A stretch of 64,000 bases of DNA. It comes from Delftia tsuruhatensis NBRC 16741. GTDB taxonomy: Bacteria > Pseudomonadota > Gammaproteobacteria > Burkholderiales > Burkholderiaceae_C. Location: positions 1 through 64,000 of the forward strand of contig NZ_BCTO01000021.1 in assembly GCF_001571325.1 (NCBI RefSeq), given 5' to 3'. The translations under genes and the position numbers were made by a program. Of this stretch, positions 53,858 to 61,948 are shown piece after piece (position 1 is the stretch's first letter; every line of letters starts with the position of its first letter). The notes under the pieces were generated by a model. That model did not search any database. It was not told where the DNA came from and worked only from the letters and a program-made list of their open reading frames with translations.

Positions 53858-54948
53858 GGTGTCTTTCCTGCCATCGCCCATGCAATGACCAGGGCGGCGG
53901 CCAGCCCTGCAGCCACCAGCATGGCGACCACGCGGCCCGCATGCGCCACGGCCTGCTGCAGCTCGGCCGCCTGCGGCACGCAGCCTGCGGGGTTGAGCAC
54001 GTAGACGCCGGGCTTGCCCAGGCGCACACCCAGCAGCCTTGCCATGGCGCCCATGGGCCAGCCGCCGTTGGGCGACGGGGTGATGCGCGCGTCCTGGCGC
54101 AGCGCACCCCAGCCCGGACGTCGGCCAGCGGCCAGGCCGGACAAGGCCAGCAGCGAGGCGGTCAGGCGCGCCGGTATCCAGTTGAGCAGGTCATCGGCAC
54201 GCGCCGTCCATTTGCCGGCCCATTGCCAGTGGCGCCGGTCATCGCCCTGACCGCGCCAGCCCGGATAGCCCCACATGGCATCGGCCGTGTTGGCAAAGCG
54301 GTAGAGGGCCGCGCCCGGCAGACCGGCCACGGAAAACCAGAACAGCGGCGCCAGCACGGAGTCGCTGAGGTTCTCGGCCAGGGTTTCGATGGCGCTTTCG
54401 CGCACCTGGCCTGCGTCGAGCTGCGCCGTGTCCCGGCTGACCAGCCAGGTCAGGCGCTCGCGGCCTGCAGGCAGGGATTGCTGCAGTGCGGCTTCCACGG
54501 CCAGCACCTCGTCGCGCAGCATGCGCCAGGACAGCAAGGGCTTGAGCAGCACCCCCAGCACCAGCGCCCCCAGCCACCAGGGCATGGGCGGCAGCAGCCA
54601 CTGGATGAACGCGTAGATGGCGAAGAACAGCAGCGCCAGCAGGCACCAGGCGACTGCGCCCAGCGCAAAGCGTGGCCAGTCGCGCACATGTTCTTCGCGT
54701 GGGGCAATTCTTCGCCCAACCGCAGCCAGCAGCCGGCCCATGGCGACCACGGGGTGCATCCACACGGGCGGCTCGCCCCAGAGCCGGTCGATCAGCAGGG
54801 CCACGGGAACGGCCAGCGCGGCGGCCAGGGCGTGGCGCGCCCAGGGTTCGGCTTGGACCTGGGCCTGCGGCTGCGACAGCGCCTGCCAGCACCACCACAG
54901 CGGGCTGAGCGCGGCGCCCAGAAGTTGCCAGGAAGGGCTGTCGCTCAT
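53854..54948 (-). CDS. cbiB: Adenosylcobinamide-phosphate synthase
   Basis: Inner-membrane enzyme that joins aminopropanol (phosphate) to adenosylcobyric acid. About five membrane helices; DRLWGEPPVWMHPVVAMGRLL and RESAIETLAENLSDSVLAPLFWF are the family signatures, as is NTADAMWGY. An N-terminal extension of about 40 residues precedes the family start. It overlaps bluB and cobD by four bases each. Confidence 0.94.
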   Translation of the reverse strand: MSDSPSWQLLGAALSPLWWCWQALSQPQAQVQAEPWARHALAAALAVPVALLIDRLWGEPPVWMHPVVAMGRLLAAVGRRIAPREEHVRDWPRFALGAVAWCLLALLFFAIYAFIQWLLPPMPWWLGALVLGVLLKPLLSWRMLRDEVLAVEAALQQSLPAGRERLTWLVSRDTAQLDAGQVRESAIETLAENLSDSVLAPLFWFSVAGLPGAALYRFANTADAMWGYPGWRGQGDDRRHWQWAGKWTARADDLLNWIPARLTASLLALSGLAAGRRPGWGALRQDARITPSPNGGWPMGAMARLLGVRLGKPGVYVLNPAGCVPQAAELQQAVAHAGRVVAMLVAAGLAAALVIAWAMAGKTP

Positions 54949-55652
54949 GCCTGCGGTTGTGGGCCGGCGGCGCGCTGGCCCCACAGGTCGTCGTAGAGCA
55001 TGTCCTGCAGCGGTGCGCGGCTGGCCCACTTTTGCTGCTGCAGCATGGGCTCGGCATAGTAGGCCGACACGGGGCCCAGGCACAGCACGGCCAGCGGCCG
55101 GCTGCCCACGGGCATTTGCAGCAGTGCGGCCAGCACCTCGGGATCGAACAGCGAGACCCAGCCCAGCCCCAGCCCCTCGGCACGCGCGGCCAACCACATG
55201 TTCTGGATGGCGCAGGCGGCCGAGGCCACATCCATCTCGGGCAGGGTGCGGCGGCCGAAGACATGGGCATCGCGCCCGGGCGGCATGGCCACGACCAGCA
55301 CCTCGGCCGCATCCAGCACGCCCTGGACCTTGAGCCGCATGAAGTCTTCCTCGCGCTCGCCCAGGGCGCGGGCGGTCTGCAGGCGCTCCTGCTCGATCAC
55401 GGCATGGATCTCCTGGCGCAACTGCGCATCGCGCACGCGGATGAAACGCCAGGGCTGCATGAAGCCGACGCTGGGCGCATGGTGGGCCGCGCGCAGCAGG
55501 CGCAGCAGAACATCGGGCGCGACCTCGCCTCCGCAGAAATGGCGCATGTCGCGCCGCTCATGGATCGCGCGGTAGACGGCTGCCCGATCGGCCTCGGCAA
55601 AGGGTTGGGCGGGAATGGTCTCTGGCGCCCGGGAATGCGTTTCGCTGCTCAT
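54945..55652 (-). CDS. bluB: 5,6-Dimethylbenzimidazole synthase
   Basis: Oxygen-dependent enzyme that breaks down FMN to give DMB, the lower ligand CobT attaches. In the 235 residues RRDMRHFCGGEV binds flavin, and APSVGFMQPWRFI and GLGLGWVSLF are family signatures. Its presence implies the organism makes its own DMB aerobically. Overlaps cbiB by 4 nt and follows cobO by 39 nt. Confidence 0.94.
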   Translation of the reverse strand: MSSETHSRAPETIPAQPFAEADRAAVYRAIHERRDMRHFCGGEVAPDVLLRLLRAAHHAPSVGFMQPWRFIRVRDAQLRQEIHAVIEQERLQTARALGEREEDFMRLKVQGVLDAAEVLVVAMPPGRDAHVFGRRTLPEMDVASAACAIQNMWLAARAEGLGLGWVSLFDPEVLAALLQMPVGSRPLAVLCLGPVSAYYAEPMLQQQKWASRAPLQDMLYDDLWGQRAAGPQPQA

Positions 55653-55691
55653 GCCGCCATTGTCCGCCGCAGGCCGGGCCTGCGGGCGGCA

Positions 55692-56261
55692 TCAGTCCTC
55701 AATACCACGCTGGGCGGGAATGCCGGCCTGGAAGGCGTGCTTGACCAGTTCCATGCGCGTGACGGTATCGGCCACGGCAATGATTTCCTCGGGGCAGCGG
55801 CGGCCCGTGAGCATGACGTGCACATGGCGCGGGCGGTCGGCCAGGGCCTGCAGCACGGGCTCCAGCGGCAGCCAGCCGTAGATCAGCGGATAGGTGATTT
55901 CGTCGAGCACGACCAGGAAGTGATCGCCCGAGAGAATGGCCGTGCGGGCGCGCTCCCAGCCTTCGCGTGCGATCTGGGCAGAGCGTTCATGGTCCTGGCT
56001 CTTCCAGCTGAAGCCGTCGCCCAGTCCCTCGATGGGCATGCCCAGCTGCTCGAACATGCGGTGCTCGCCAAAGCGCGCGGTGGGCACCTTCATGAACTGG
56101 AAGATCTTGACGGACTTGCCCCGGCCATGCGCGCGCAGGGCCAGGCCGAAGGCCGCCGTGCTCTTGCCCTTGCCGTCGCCGGTGTTCACCAGCACCAGGC
56201 CACGGCGTTCGCCTTCGGGCTTTTCATAGGGCTTTTCCGTCGGGGCCTGTTCGATCTGCAT
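55692..56261 (-). CDS. cobO: Cob(I)yrinic acid a,c-diamide adenosyltransferase
   Basis: CobA/CobO/BtuR-type enzyme that adds the adenosyl ligand from ATP to cobalt. In the 189 residues the P-loop is NTGDGKGKSTAAFG, VLDEITYPLIYGWL is Walker B-like, and MLTGRRCPEEI follows. The start at 56261 (MQIEQAP) fits the family. It opens the downstream cob block, which then continues into bluB, cbiB, cobD and cobQ. Confidence 0.94.
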   Translation of the reverse strand: MQIEQAPTEKPYEKPEGERRGLVLVNTGDGKGKSTAAFGLALRAHGRGKSVKIFQFMKVPTARFGEHRMFEQLGMPIEGLGDGFSWKSQDHERSAQIAREGWERARTAILSGDHFLVVLDEITYPLIYGWLPLEPVLQALADRPRHVHVMLTGRRCPEEIIAVADTVTRMELVKHAFQAGIPAQRGIED

Positions 56262-56288
56262 GGGTCTGTCATCCTCAAAAGTTGCACG

Positions 56289-56314
56289 CGCTGCGGCGGG
56301 CATGCGCCGCAGCG
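56289..56314. terminator. Strong hairpin between racemase gene and cobO
   Basis: CGCTGCGGCG (56289-56298) pairs perfectly with CGCCGCAGCG (56305-56314). On the minus strand it follows the racemase stop codon, with a TTTT about nine bases later, so it may partly insulate cobO from the accessory genes upstream. Not a classical terminator. Confidence 0.4.
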
Positions 56315-56324
56315 GAGCGCCACT

Positions 56325-56990
56325 TTAACCGAGGCGGGCGCCCAGCCGGCGCTGCAGGGCACGCACGGCGCTGTCCACCGTGGTGAGCACGGGCAGGCCC
56401 GTGGCGGCCTCGCAGGCGGCGCGGGCACGCGCCATGCTGAACTGGGCCAGCGCAATGCGCGTGCAGCCACGCGCAGCCAGGGCCCTGGCCTGCTCGACCA
56501 CCAGGCGGTCATGCGTGGCGGTGTCGCCGCGGTTGAGCGCGTCCATGGCGCCATCGGCCAGGGCAGGCACCAATTCGATGCTGGCCGGGAACTCCGGCGG
56601 CATGGACTGCAGCGTGGGCGCGAAGCTGGAGATCAAACCCAAAGCACCCTGCTGGCCCTGCACGGCCTGCACCGCCTCTTCGATCATGGCCTCGTTGGGC
56701 TTGAGCACAGGCAGCGGCGCATGGCGCGCGGCCACGGCCTCGATGCAGGGGCCGAAGGCCGAGCAGGTGAACAAGATCCCCTGCGCGCCCGTGTCCACGG
56801 CGTACTGCGCCAGGCGCTGGAAGCGCTCGTGCATGGCGGCGTCCAGCCCGCGCCCGTTGCGCGCCAGGTCGGCCGAGAGGCTGTCGTCCAGCAGGTTCAT
56901 GCGTACCGCCTCGGGCCAGTCGCGCGCAAAGGCTTCGTTGATGGGAGCGACGGAATGGCTGAGGGCGTGGATGAGGGCGATGCGGGTCAT
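56325..56990 (-). CDS. Aspartate/glutamate racemase-family protein
   Basis: A 221-residue protein of the Asp/Glu/hydantoin racemase superfamily. The two catalytic-type cysteines are in LFTCSAFGPCIEA and near the C-terminus. The second expected Cys region reads ALAARGCTRIALAQFS. The N-terminus is RIALIHALSHSVAPI. It could be a racemase or an arylmalonate-decarboxylase-like enzyme. It is co-directional with the VapBC genes upstream and cobO downstream, with no evident pathway link to cobalamin. Confidence 0.82.
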   Translation of the reverse strand: MTRIALIHALSHSVAPINEAFARDWPEAVRMNLLDDSLSADLARNGRGLDAAMHERFQRLAQYAVDTGAQGILFTCSAFGPCIEAVAARHAPLPVLKPNEAMIEEAVQAVQGQQGALGLISSFAPTLQSMPPEFPASIELVPALADGAMDALNRGDTATHDRLVVEQARALAARGCTRIALAQFSMARARAACEAATGLPVLTTVDSAVRALQRRLGARLG

Positions 56991-57019
56991 GGATTGGGGG
57001 AATCTGAAAAGGAAAGGAA

Positions 57020-57457
57020 TTATTGGGGCGCCAGCCGGGTGAACTGGGAGCGCGGCAGCAGGCGCTTGAAATCGGCATCGAAGCTGACCACATGCTCGCC
57101 CTGGTGGATGGCGGCAGCGGCCAGCCAAGCGTCCGGTACGTCATTGGCGGAAAGCGCCTTGTCGGCGCACAGTTGCCTTAACGCCGGCCATTCGGCACCC
57201 AGCACGGCCTGCTCGACGCCGGGCGATGCCAGCAATGCGTCAACGAAGCGCAAAGCCTCGACCATAGGAGTCGGGTTGACGAAGATCTTCGGATGCGTGA
57301 CCAGGCGCAGAAAGTTCGCCACCACCATGGGCTGCAATTTCAGCAGCACGCCCTGGCTGGCATCGGCCATGGCCTGCTCCAGCCAGTCGCGGGCCACCGA
57401 ATGATGGGGGTGGTCGCTGCGCGATGCCGCAACCAGCAGGTTGACATCGGGCGTCAT
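57020..57457 (-). CDS. vapC: PIN-domain toxin (VapC type)
   Basis: A 145-residue RNase toxin. PIN acidic residues appear in MTPDVNLLVAASRSDHPHH, in NDVPDAWLAAAAI and in SFDADFKRL. It overlaps its antitoxin by four bases (ATGA). The gene looks complete. Confidence 0.9.
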   Translation of the reverse strand: MTPDVNLLVAASRSDHPHHSVARDWLEQAMADASQGVLLKLQPMVVANFLRLVTHPKIFVNPTPMVEALRFVDALLASPGVEQAVLGAEWPALRQLCADKALSANDVPDAWLAAAAIHQGEHVVSFDADFKRLLPRSQFTRLAPQ

Positions 57458-57699
57458 GGTTGATCCTGCTGACCGGCGGCATCCAGCAGCGCGCGGTTGC
57501 TCAGTGCGTCCAGCCCCGGTGCCAGTCCGCCCTTGCCGTGGTAGACGGGAAGGCGCACGCGCCGGGCAGGCGCCTGGGCCTTGCGCAAGCGCAATTGCAG
57601 GCCCTCCTCGATCAGGCGCGTCAGGCTGGTGTGCTGCTGTGCCGCATAGGTCTTTGCTTCGGTCAGCAATGCATCGTTGAGGTCAAGCGTGGTCTTCAT
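57454..57699 (-). CDS. vapB: Ribbon-helix-helix antitoxin (VapB/DUF2191 type)
   Basis: An 81-residue antitoxin with the N-terminal RHH strand-helix-helix MKTTLDLNDALLTEAKTYAAQ and SLTRLIEEGLQLRL. The C-terminal arm wraps the toxin. The start at 57699 removes an unsupported extension. Direct repeats upstream likely bind it. Confidence 0.9.
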   Translation of the reverse strand: MKTTLDLNDALLTEAKTYAAQQHTSLTRLIEEGLQLRLRKAQAPARRVRLPVYHGKGGLAPGLDALSNRALLDAAGQQDQP

Positions 57700-57719
57700 G
57701 ACGGCCCCCAGAGCAGGAA

Positions 57720-57774
57720 TTTCGTACAGATTTCTCGCACAGATCCTTTGCAAAGATCTTTCGTACAGATTTCT
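57720..57774. promoter_or_regulatory. Direct-repeat operator region of vapBC
   Basis: A 16-base sequence (TTTCGTACAGATTTCT) occurs at 57720-57735 and again at 57759-57774. Between them is a near-perfect dyad centred on CTTTGCAAAG. The region lies 21-75 nt upstream of vapB, where an RHH antitoxin would bind. The 57700-57924 gap otherwise holds nothing I can identify. Confidence 0.65.
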
Positions 57775-57924
57775 GTATGTTAGAAAAATTCCGCTGGCAG
57801 GACAACCAGGCCGGCCTGCGCCCTTCAGATGCCCTTGGACGAGGGATGAGCGAAGGATGGGCGAAGGCATCATGCCCCTCACCACGCGGTCCACGATGGC
57901 CTTGGCCTCGTCCCCGATACGCCT

Positions 57925-58716
57925 TCAGCGATTCAGGTGTTCCCTGCAGCCTTTCGCGCCGATGACGATGCCGGTCAGAGATTCTTCGGCGTGTGTCATG
58001 GGCTCTGCACCCAGAGTGCCAATCTGCAGGATGACGTTGCGCCGCATTCCAGAGCCGGTATTCATGCCTCCGCCATGAAGCACCTTCGGGTGGATCGCCA
58101 CGATCTGGCCCGGGTCACACTGCACGGTGACGGTGTCGGCCGGATCGGGAGTGGGCCAGGTGCCACTCACCTTCTGCTGCTGCGCCTCCTTGTCGGAGAT
58201 GCGATGAGTGCCCGCATCAAAGCAGGTGGCACCGCTCTCCACCGACATGCCATCCAGGCAGATCATCAGACGAACAAAGCTGGAATCCCTGGTGCAGAAA
58301 TACCCATTGGGATAATCGCGGTGCCAGGAGATTGACCGTCCGAATCCGGGATTCTTGATGGTCACGTTCATGAAATGGACCACTGCCTCGTCCACGCCAA
58401 GAAGCGTCGTTGCCGCCGAGACAAGCGCGGCATCGTGAAGTGTCTCTGCGAAGACTTCATCAAAGCGGGCGGGATCTCCAACAATGAAGATCGAGTTTCC
58501 GGTAAGGGCACCATCCAAGCCGGCGCGCTTGCTGGCCGACAGATCTTTCTCGTACACCAACAGCTCGTCCAGCGCCGGATCCAGTGTCCTGGCCTGCGCA
58601 TGGCGCTGGATGGCTTCAACAGATGCCACCAAGCTGTCGAGAAGGCCCTTCTCCATGGGTCTTGGCCAGATGACAAATCCCTGCTGTTCAAACATCCCCA
58701 GTGCATCGGCAAGCAT
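57925..58716 (-). CDS. Phytanoyl-CoA dioxygenase (PhyH) family enzyme
   Basis: A 263-residue Fe(II)/2-oxoglutarate-type oxygenase. The metal triad is visible as WHRDYPNG (His and Asp) and HPKVLHGGG (distal His), with an Arg shortly after (GMRRNVI) for 2-oxoglutarate. The start at 58716 has a GGAGGA box nine bases upstream; a longer frame starts at 58755. By eye this gene and its upstream region are clearly lower in G+C than the neighbours, consistent with horizontal transfer. Substrate unknown. Confidence 0.85.
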   Translation of the reverse strand: MLADALGMFEQQGFVIWPRPMEKGLLDSLVASVEAIQRHAQARTLDPALDELLVYEKDLSASKRAGLDGALTGNSIFIVGDPARFDEVFAETLHDAALVSAATTLLGVDEAVVHFMNVTIKNPGFGRSISWHRDYPNGYFCTRDSSFVRLMICLDGMSVESGATCFDAGTHRISDKEAQQQKVSGTWPTPDPADTVTVQCDPGQIVAIHPKVLHGGGMNTGSGMRRNVILQIGTLGAEPMTHAEESLTGIVIGAKGCREHLNR

Positions 58717-58733
58717 CGAAAAATTCCTCCACC

Positions 58734-58781
58734 CTCTTTTTCTGTGAAGCGCCATTTCACCCTGTTGGGGCAGAAAAAGAG
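58734..58781. repeat. Perfect 11-bp inverted repeat upstream of the PhyH gene
   Basis: CTCTTTTTCTG (58734-58744) and CAGAAAAAGAG (58771-58781) form exact arms 26 bases apart, with a small inner GTGAA/TTCAC stem. It sits just before the PhyH ribosome-binding site. It may be an operator, a terminator for upstream transcription, or a mobile-element remnant. Confidence 0.7.
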
Positions 58782-58800
58782 ATGTATCGCAGTCTGAAAA

Positions 58801-59234
58801 TCAGCATGCCAAGGCCGAAGCCGCCATTTGCGCCACAGCCATTGCAGCGCCAGGATCATCACCGTCTTCCATGCTCCAGACGGCAGACAGCCCCGACCAG
58901 GCCTGCACCCATTGCAACAGGCGCCTGTGCTCAATGCCCGAGACTTCGGCAATGGTGGCCATGCGGTGCGCAAAGCGCCCCGGCGCCAGTGCGCTGGCGG
59001 GGTCGGGACTGCTCAGGATGTTGGCGTAGTCGAAGCCGCGCTCGCCGTGCAGGCCCTTGGGGTCGATGGCCAGCCAGCCCAGGGGGCCGAAGTCCAGCAC
59101 ATTGCCGTGGTGAAGGTCGCCATGCAGCACGGCCACGTCGCGCGCACGGGCAGCAGCACGCCGCGCGGCGTGGACAGGGGCTGGCCATCGATGGTCAGAG
59201 CCCAGCGGCTCAGATACGGCGCATGGAGAGACAT
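58801..59234 (-). pseudogene. Aminoglycoside/hydroxyurea phosphotransferase remnant with internal deletion
   Basis: Two parts of an APH(6)-type kinase are recognisable but in different frames. The N-terminal part starts at 59234 (MSLHAPYLSRWALTIDGQPL, ending LLPVR). The C-terminal part carries the catalytic LHGDLHHGNVLDFGPLGW, WLAIDPKGLHGERGFDYANI and RRLLQWVQAWSGLSAVW, and runs to 58801. The frames meet at about 59138-59145. A full protein would be roughly 270-290 residues, so about 130-140 codons are missing and the frame is shifted. It lies 16 nt after btuD and cannot make a working kinase. Confidence 0.85.
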
Positions 59235-59250
59235 TTTTTCCGACAGGCAA

Positions 59251-60048
59251 TCAGGGAGCTGCGGCTTGCCCCCGCAGCCGTGGCAGGGCCAGCCACTGCC
59301 CGTCGATGGCGCGGATGCGCAGCCGGTGCTCGAACACGGCCTCCAGCGCCGCATGCGTGGCCGCGTCGGCGCAGGCCCCCTGGTGCACCACTTGCCCCTT
59401 GTCGAGAATGACCAGGTCCTGGGCCTGCAAGGCCATCGATATCTCATGCAGCACGCTGACCACGGTGCGGCCCTGGGCGACCAGGGCTTGCACGCATTCG
59501 AGCCAGTCGGCCTGGTGCGGCGGGTCGAGGTTGGCCAGGGGTTCGTCCATCAGCAGCACACGGGCCTGCACGGCCAGGGCGCGCGCCAGCAGCACGCGCT
59601 GGCGCTCCCCGCCCGAGAGACTGCCCACGCTGCGCATGCGCCAGTCCCAGCCCTGGGTCTGGCGCAGCGCCTGCTCCACGGCGGCATGGTCTGCCTGGCT
59701 GGGCGCCGCCAGCCAGCCCTGGTGCGGCAGGCGGCCCAGCATGACCACGTCCTGGACCCGCATGTCGCCGGCCACGGGCTGGTTCTGCCCCAGCCAGGCC
59801 AGCGAGCAGGCCCGTTCGCGCGCACTCCATTGCCGCAGCGGGCGACCCAGGAGCTCCACCTCGCCTTGCACGCCAGCGCCGGATTCCATGCCTGCCAGGG
59901 CGCGCAGCAGCGTGGATTTGCCTGCGCCATTGGGGCCGACGATGGCGCTCCAGCGGCCGGCAGGCAGGGCCAGGCTCAGGCCGCCCAGGACCTGTCGATC
60001 GCCCAGGCGAACCTTCAGGGCGCGCGCTTGCAGGGCGGGGGCCGTCAT
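59251..60048 (-). CDS. btuD: Cobalamin ABC transporter ATPase BtuD
   Basis: A 265-residue ABC ATPase. Walker A is VGPNGAGKSTLL, the signature is GSLSGGERQRVLLARAL, Walker B is VLLMDEPLANLDP, and the H loop is VLHEISMAL. The start at 60048 overlaps btuC by four bases. It energises B12 or cobinamide uptake with BtuC and BtuF. Confidence 0.93.
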   Translation of the reverse strand: MTAPALQARALKVRLGDRQVLGGLSLALPAGRWSAIVGPNGAGKSTLLRALAGMESGAGVQGEVELLGRPLRQWSARERACSLAWLGQNQPVAGDMRVQDVVMLGRLPHQGWLAAPSQADHAAVEQALRQTQGWDWRMRSVGSLSGGERQRVLLARALAVQARVLLMDEPLANLDPPHQADWLECVQALVAQGRTVVSVLHEISMALQAQDLVILDKGQVVHQGACADAATHAALEAVFEHRLRIRAIDGQWLALPRLRGQAAAP

Positions 60049-61073
60049 GCGCCCTCCCCGCCGCGCAGGGCGTGGCGGCGGTGCATGAGCCACAGCAGGT
60101 AGCTGCCGCCCAGCAAGGCCGTGAGCGCGCCCACGGGCAGCTCCTGCGGGGCGATGAGCCAGCGCGCCAGCAGGTCGGCGGCCAGCAGCAGCACGGCGCC
60201 CATGCCGGCGCTGAGCACCAGCAGCCAGCGGTGCATGGACCGCACCATGGAGCGCACCAGATGCGGCGCGGCCAGGCCGACGAAGGCGATGAGCCCGGTC
60301 TGCGCCACGGCCGTACCCGTGGCCAGCGCCAGCAGCAAGATGAGCACCATGCGCAGCGGCGCCAGCGGCAGGCCCAGGCTGTGGGCCGTGGCCTCGCCCA
60401 GGGACAGGCCGTCGAGCACGCGGCCCAGGCACCAGGCGCCCAGGGCGGTGGCCAGCAGCACGGCCAGCATCAGCGTGCAGGCGCCCCAGCCGATGAAGGA
60501 GGTGCTGCCCAGCATGAAGGCCTGCATGGCCTGCATGATGTCCGGGTTCATCAGCAGCACCAGCGATGCGGCCGCGCCCAGCACCACCCCCACCACCACA
60601 CCGGCCAGCAGCAGGCGCATGGTGTTGTGCACGCCCTGGGCCAGCACCAGGGTCAGCAGCACGGCCAGGGCCGCGCCCGCAAAGGCCGCGCCCGTGACGC
60701 CCAGGCGCGCCAGGCCCGCGAGTGCAAAGGGCGAGGCGCCCAGCGCCGCCATGCTCAATGCAACGCCCAGCGAGGCGCCCGAGGCGCTGCCCAGCAGATA
60801 GGGATCGGCCAGCGGGTTGCGGAACACGCCCTGGGCAATGGCCCCGGCCAGCCCCAGCAGGCCGCCGGCCAGCCAGGCGCCCGCCGTGCGCGGCAGCCGG
60901 ATCTCGGTGACGATCTGCCAGGACAGCGGATCGCTGCGCGCCGCCCACACGCTTTCCCAGCCCGTGCTGCCCACGCCCGCACCCAGCAGCATGAGCAGGG
61001 CACTCACGGCCAGCAGGGCCAGCGCCATCCAAGGCGCCGCCAGGCCGCTGTGGTGCCTGCGGGCCTGCCTCAC
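60045..61073 (-). CDS. btuC: Cobalamin ABC transporter permease BtuC
   Basis: A 342-residue FecCD-type permease with about ten membrane helices. EIRLPRTAGAWLAGGLLGLAGAIAQGVFRNPLADPYLLG is the family signature (shown over residues 57-95), followed by GLIAFVGLAAPHLVR. Overlaps btuF and btuD by four bases each. Its place beside cobU and cobB identifies the substrate as a corrinoid. Confidence 0.93.
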   Translation of the reverse strand: MRQARRHHSGLAAPWMALALLAVSALLMLLGAGVGSTGWESVWAARSDPLSWQIVTEIRLPRTAGAWLAGGLLGLAGAIAQGVFRNPLADPYLLGSASGASLGVALSMAALGASPFALAGLARLGVTGAAFAGAALAVLLTLVLAQGVHNTMRLLLAGVVVGVVLGAAASLVLLMNPDIMQAMQAFMLGSTSFIGWGACTLMLAVLLATALGAWCLGRVLDGLSLGEATAHSLGLPLAPLRMVLILLLALATGTAVAQTGLIAFVGLAAPHLVRSMVRSMHRWLLVLSAGMGAVLLLAADLLARWLIAPQELPVGALTALLGGSYLLWLMHRRHALRGGEGA

Positions 61074-61948
61074 CGTGCGGCCCCGTTCAGGCAGCGCGCC
61101 ATCAGCGCGGCGCCCTCGGCCATGCGCGGGCCGGCGCGCACCAGCACGTCCAGCTCGGCCGGCGCAAAGCGGCAGACGCGCCCGGCCTGCATGGCGCGCA
61201 TGCGGCCCCAGCCCGGATAGGGCTCGCCCGATGTGCCCAGGCTGCGGTCGCCGCCCAGGATGAAGTCCGGGTCGGCGCGCACCACGAATTCAGGGTTGAT
61301 GCGCGGGAACGGCCCCAGCTGCGCACCCACGATGTTGCGCATGCCCAGGCGTGCCAGGGTCTCGCCGATGAACGAGGACTCGCCTGCGGCAAAGGGGCCA
61401 CGGTTGACCTCGAAATACACGGTCTGCCCGCGCAGCGCGGGGGCCATGCTGCGCTCCACCTCCTGCATGCGCGCCTCGATGGCGGCCCAGACCCGGTCGG
61501 CACCCTGCTCGGGCGGCAGGTCCAGCAACTGGCCCACGGTGCGCAGCACGGCCTGCGCATCGGCATGGGTGCGCGGCTCCAGCGCCACGACCTTGAGGCC
61601 CAATGCCTGCAGCCGCGCCACCGAGCGCGAGGCCATGGACACCAGCACCAGATCGGGCTTGAGCGCGACGATGGCCTCGATGTTGGGATCGATTCCGCCG
61701 CCCATCACGGGCAGGGTCTTCACATGGGCCGGCCAGTTCGAATAGCGGTCCACGCCGACCAGACGCTGGCAGCCGCCCAGCGCGCACACGCTTTCGGTCA
61801 GCGAGGGCAGCAGGCTGACGATGCGCTGCGGCGGCTGTGGCAGCTCCACCGGAACGCCCCGCCCGTCCGTGACCCGGATGGCAGCCTGCGCCGCAGACAG
61901 CGCCAGTGCCAACGCCAGGCCCCACAGGGCGGGACGCCATGGCCTCAC
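61070..61948 (-). CDS. btuF: Periplasmic cobalamin-binding protein BtuF
   Basis: A 292-residue receptor of the TroA/helical-backbone family. The start is a GTG at 61948 that overlaps the cobU stop (GTGA); the signal peptide ALWGLALALALSAAQA follows at once. Ligand-site segments include RIVSLLPSLTESVCALG and LVGVDRYSNWP. No lipobox, so it is soluble in the periplasm. It passes corrinoid to BtuCD. Confidence 0.9.
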   Translation of the reverse strand: MRPWRPALWGLALALALSAAQAAIRVTDGRGVPVELPQPPQRIVSLLPSLTESVCALGGCQRLVGVDRYSNWPAHVKTLPVMGGGIDPNIEAIVALKPDLVLVSMASRSVARLQALGLKVVALEPRTHADAQAVLRTVGQLLDLPPEQGADRVWAAIEARMQEVERSMAPALRGQTVYFEVNRGPFAAGESSFIGETLARLGMRNIVGAQLGPFPRINPEFVVRADPDFILGGDRSLGTSGEPYPGWGRMRAMQAGRVCRFAPAELDVLVRAGPRMAEGAALMARCLNGAAR

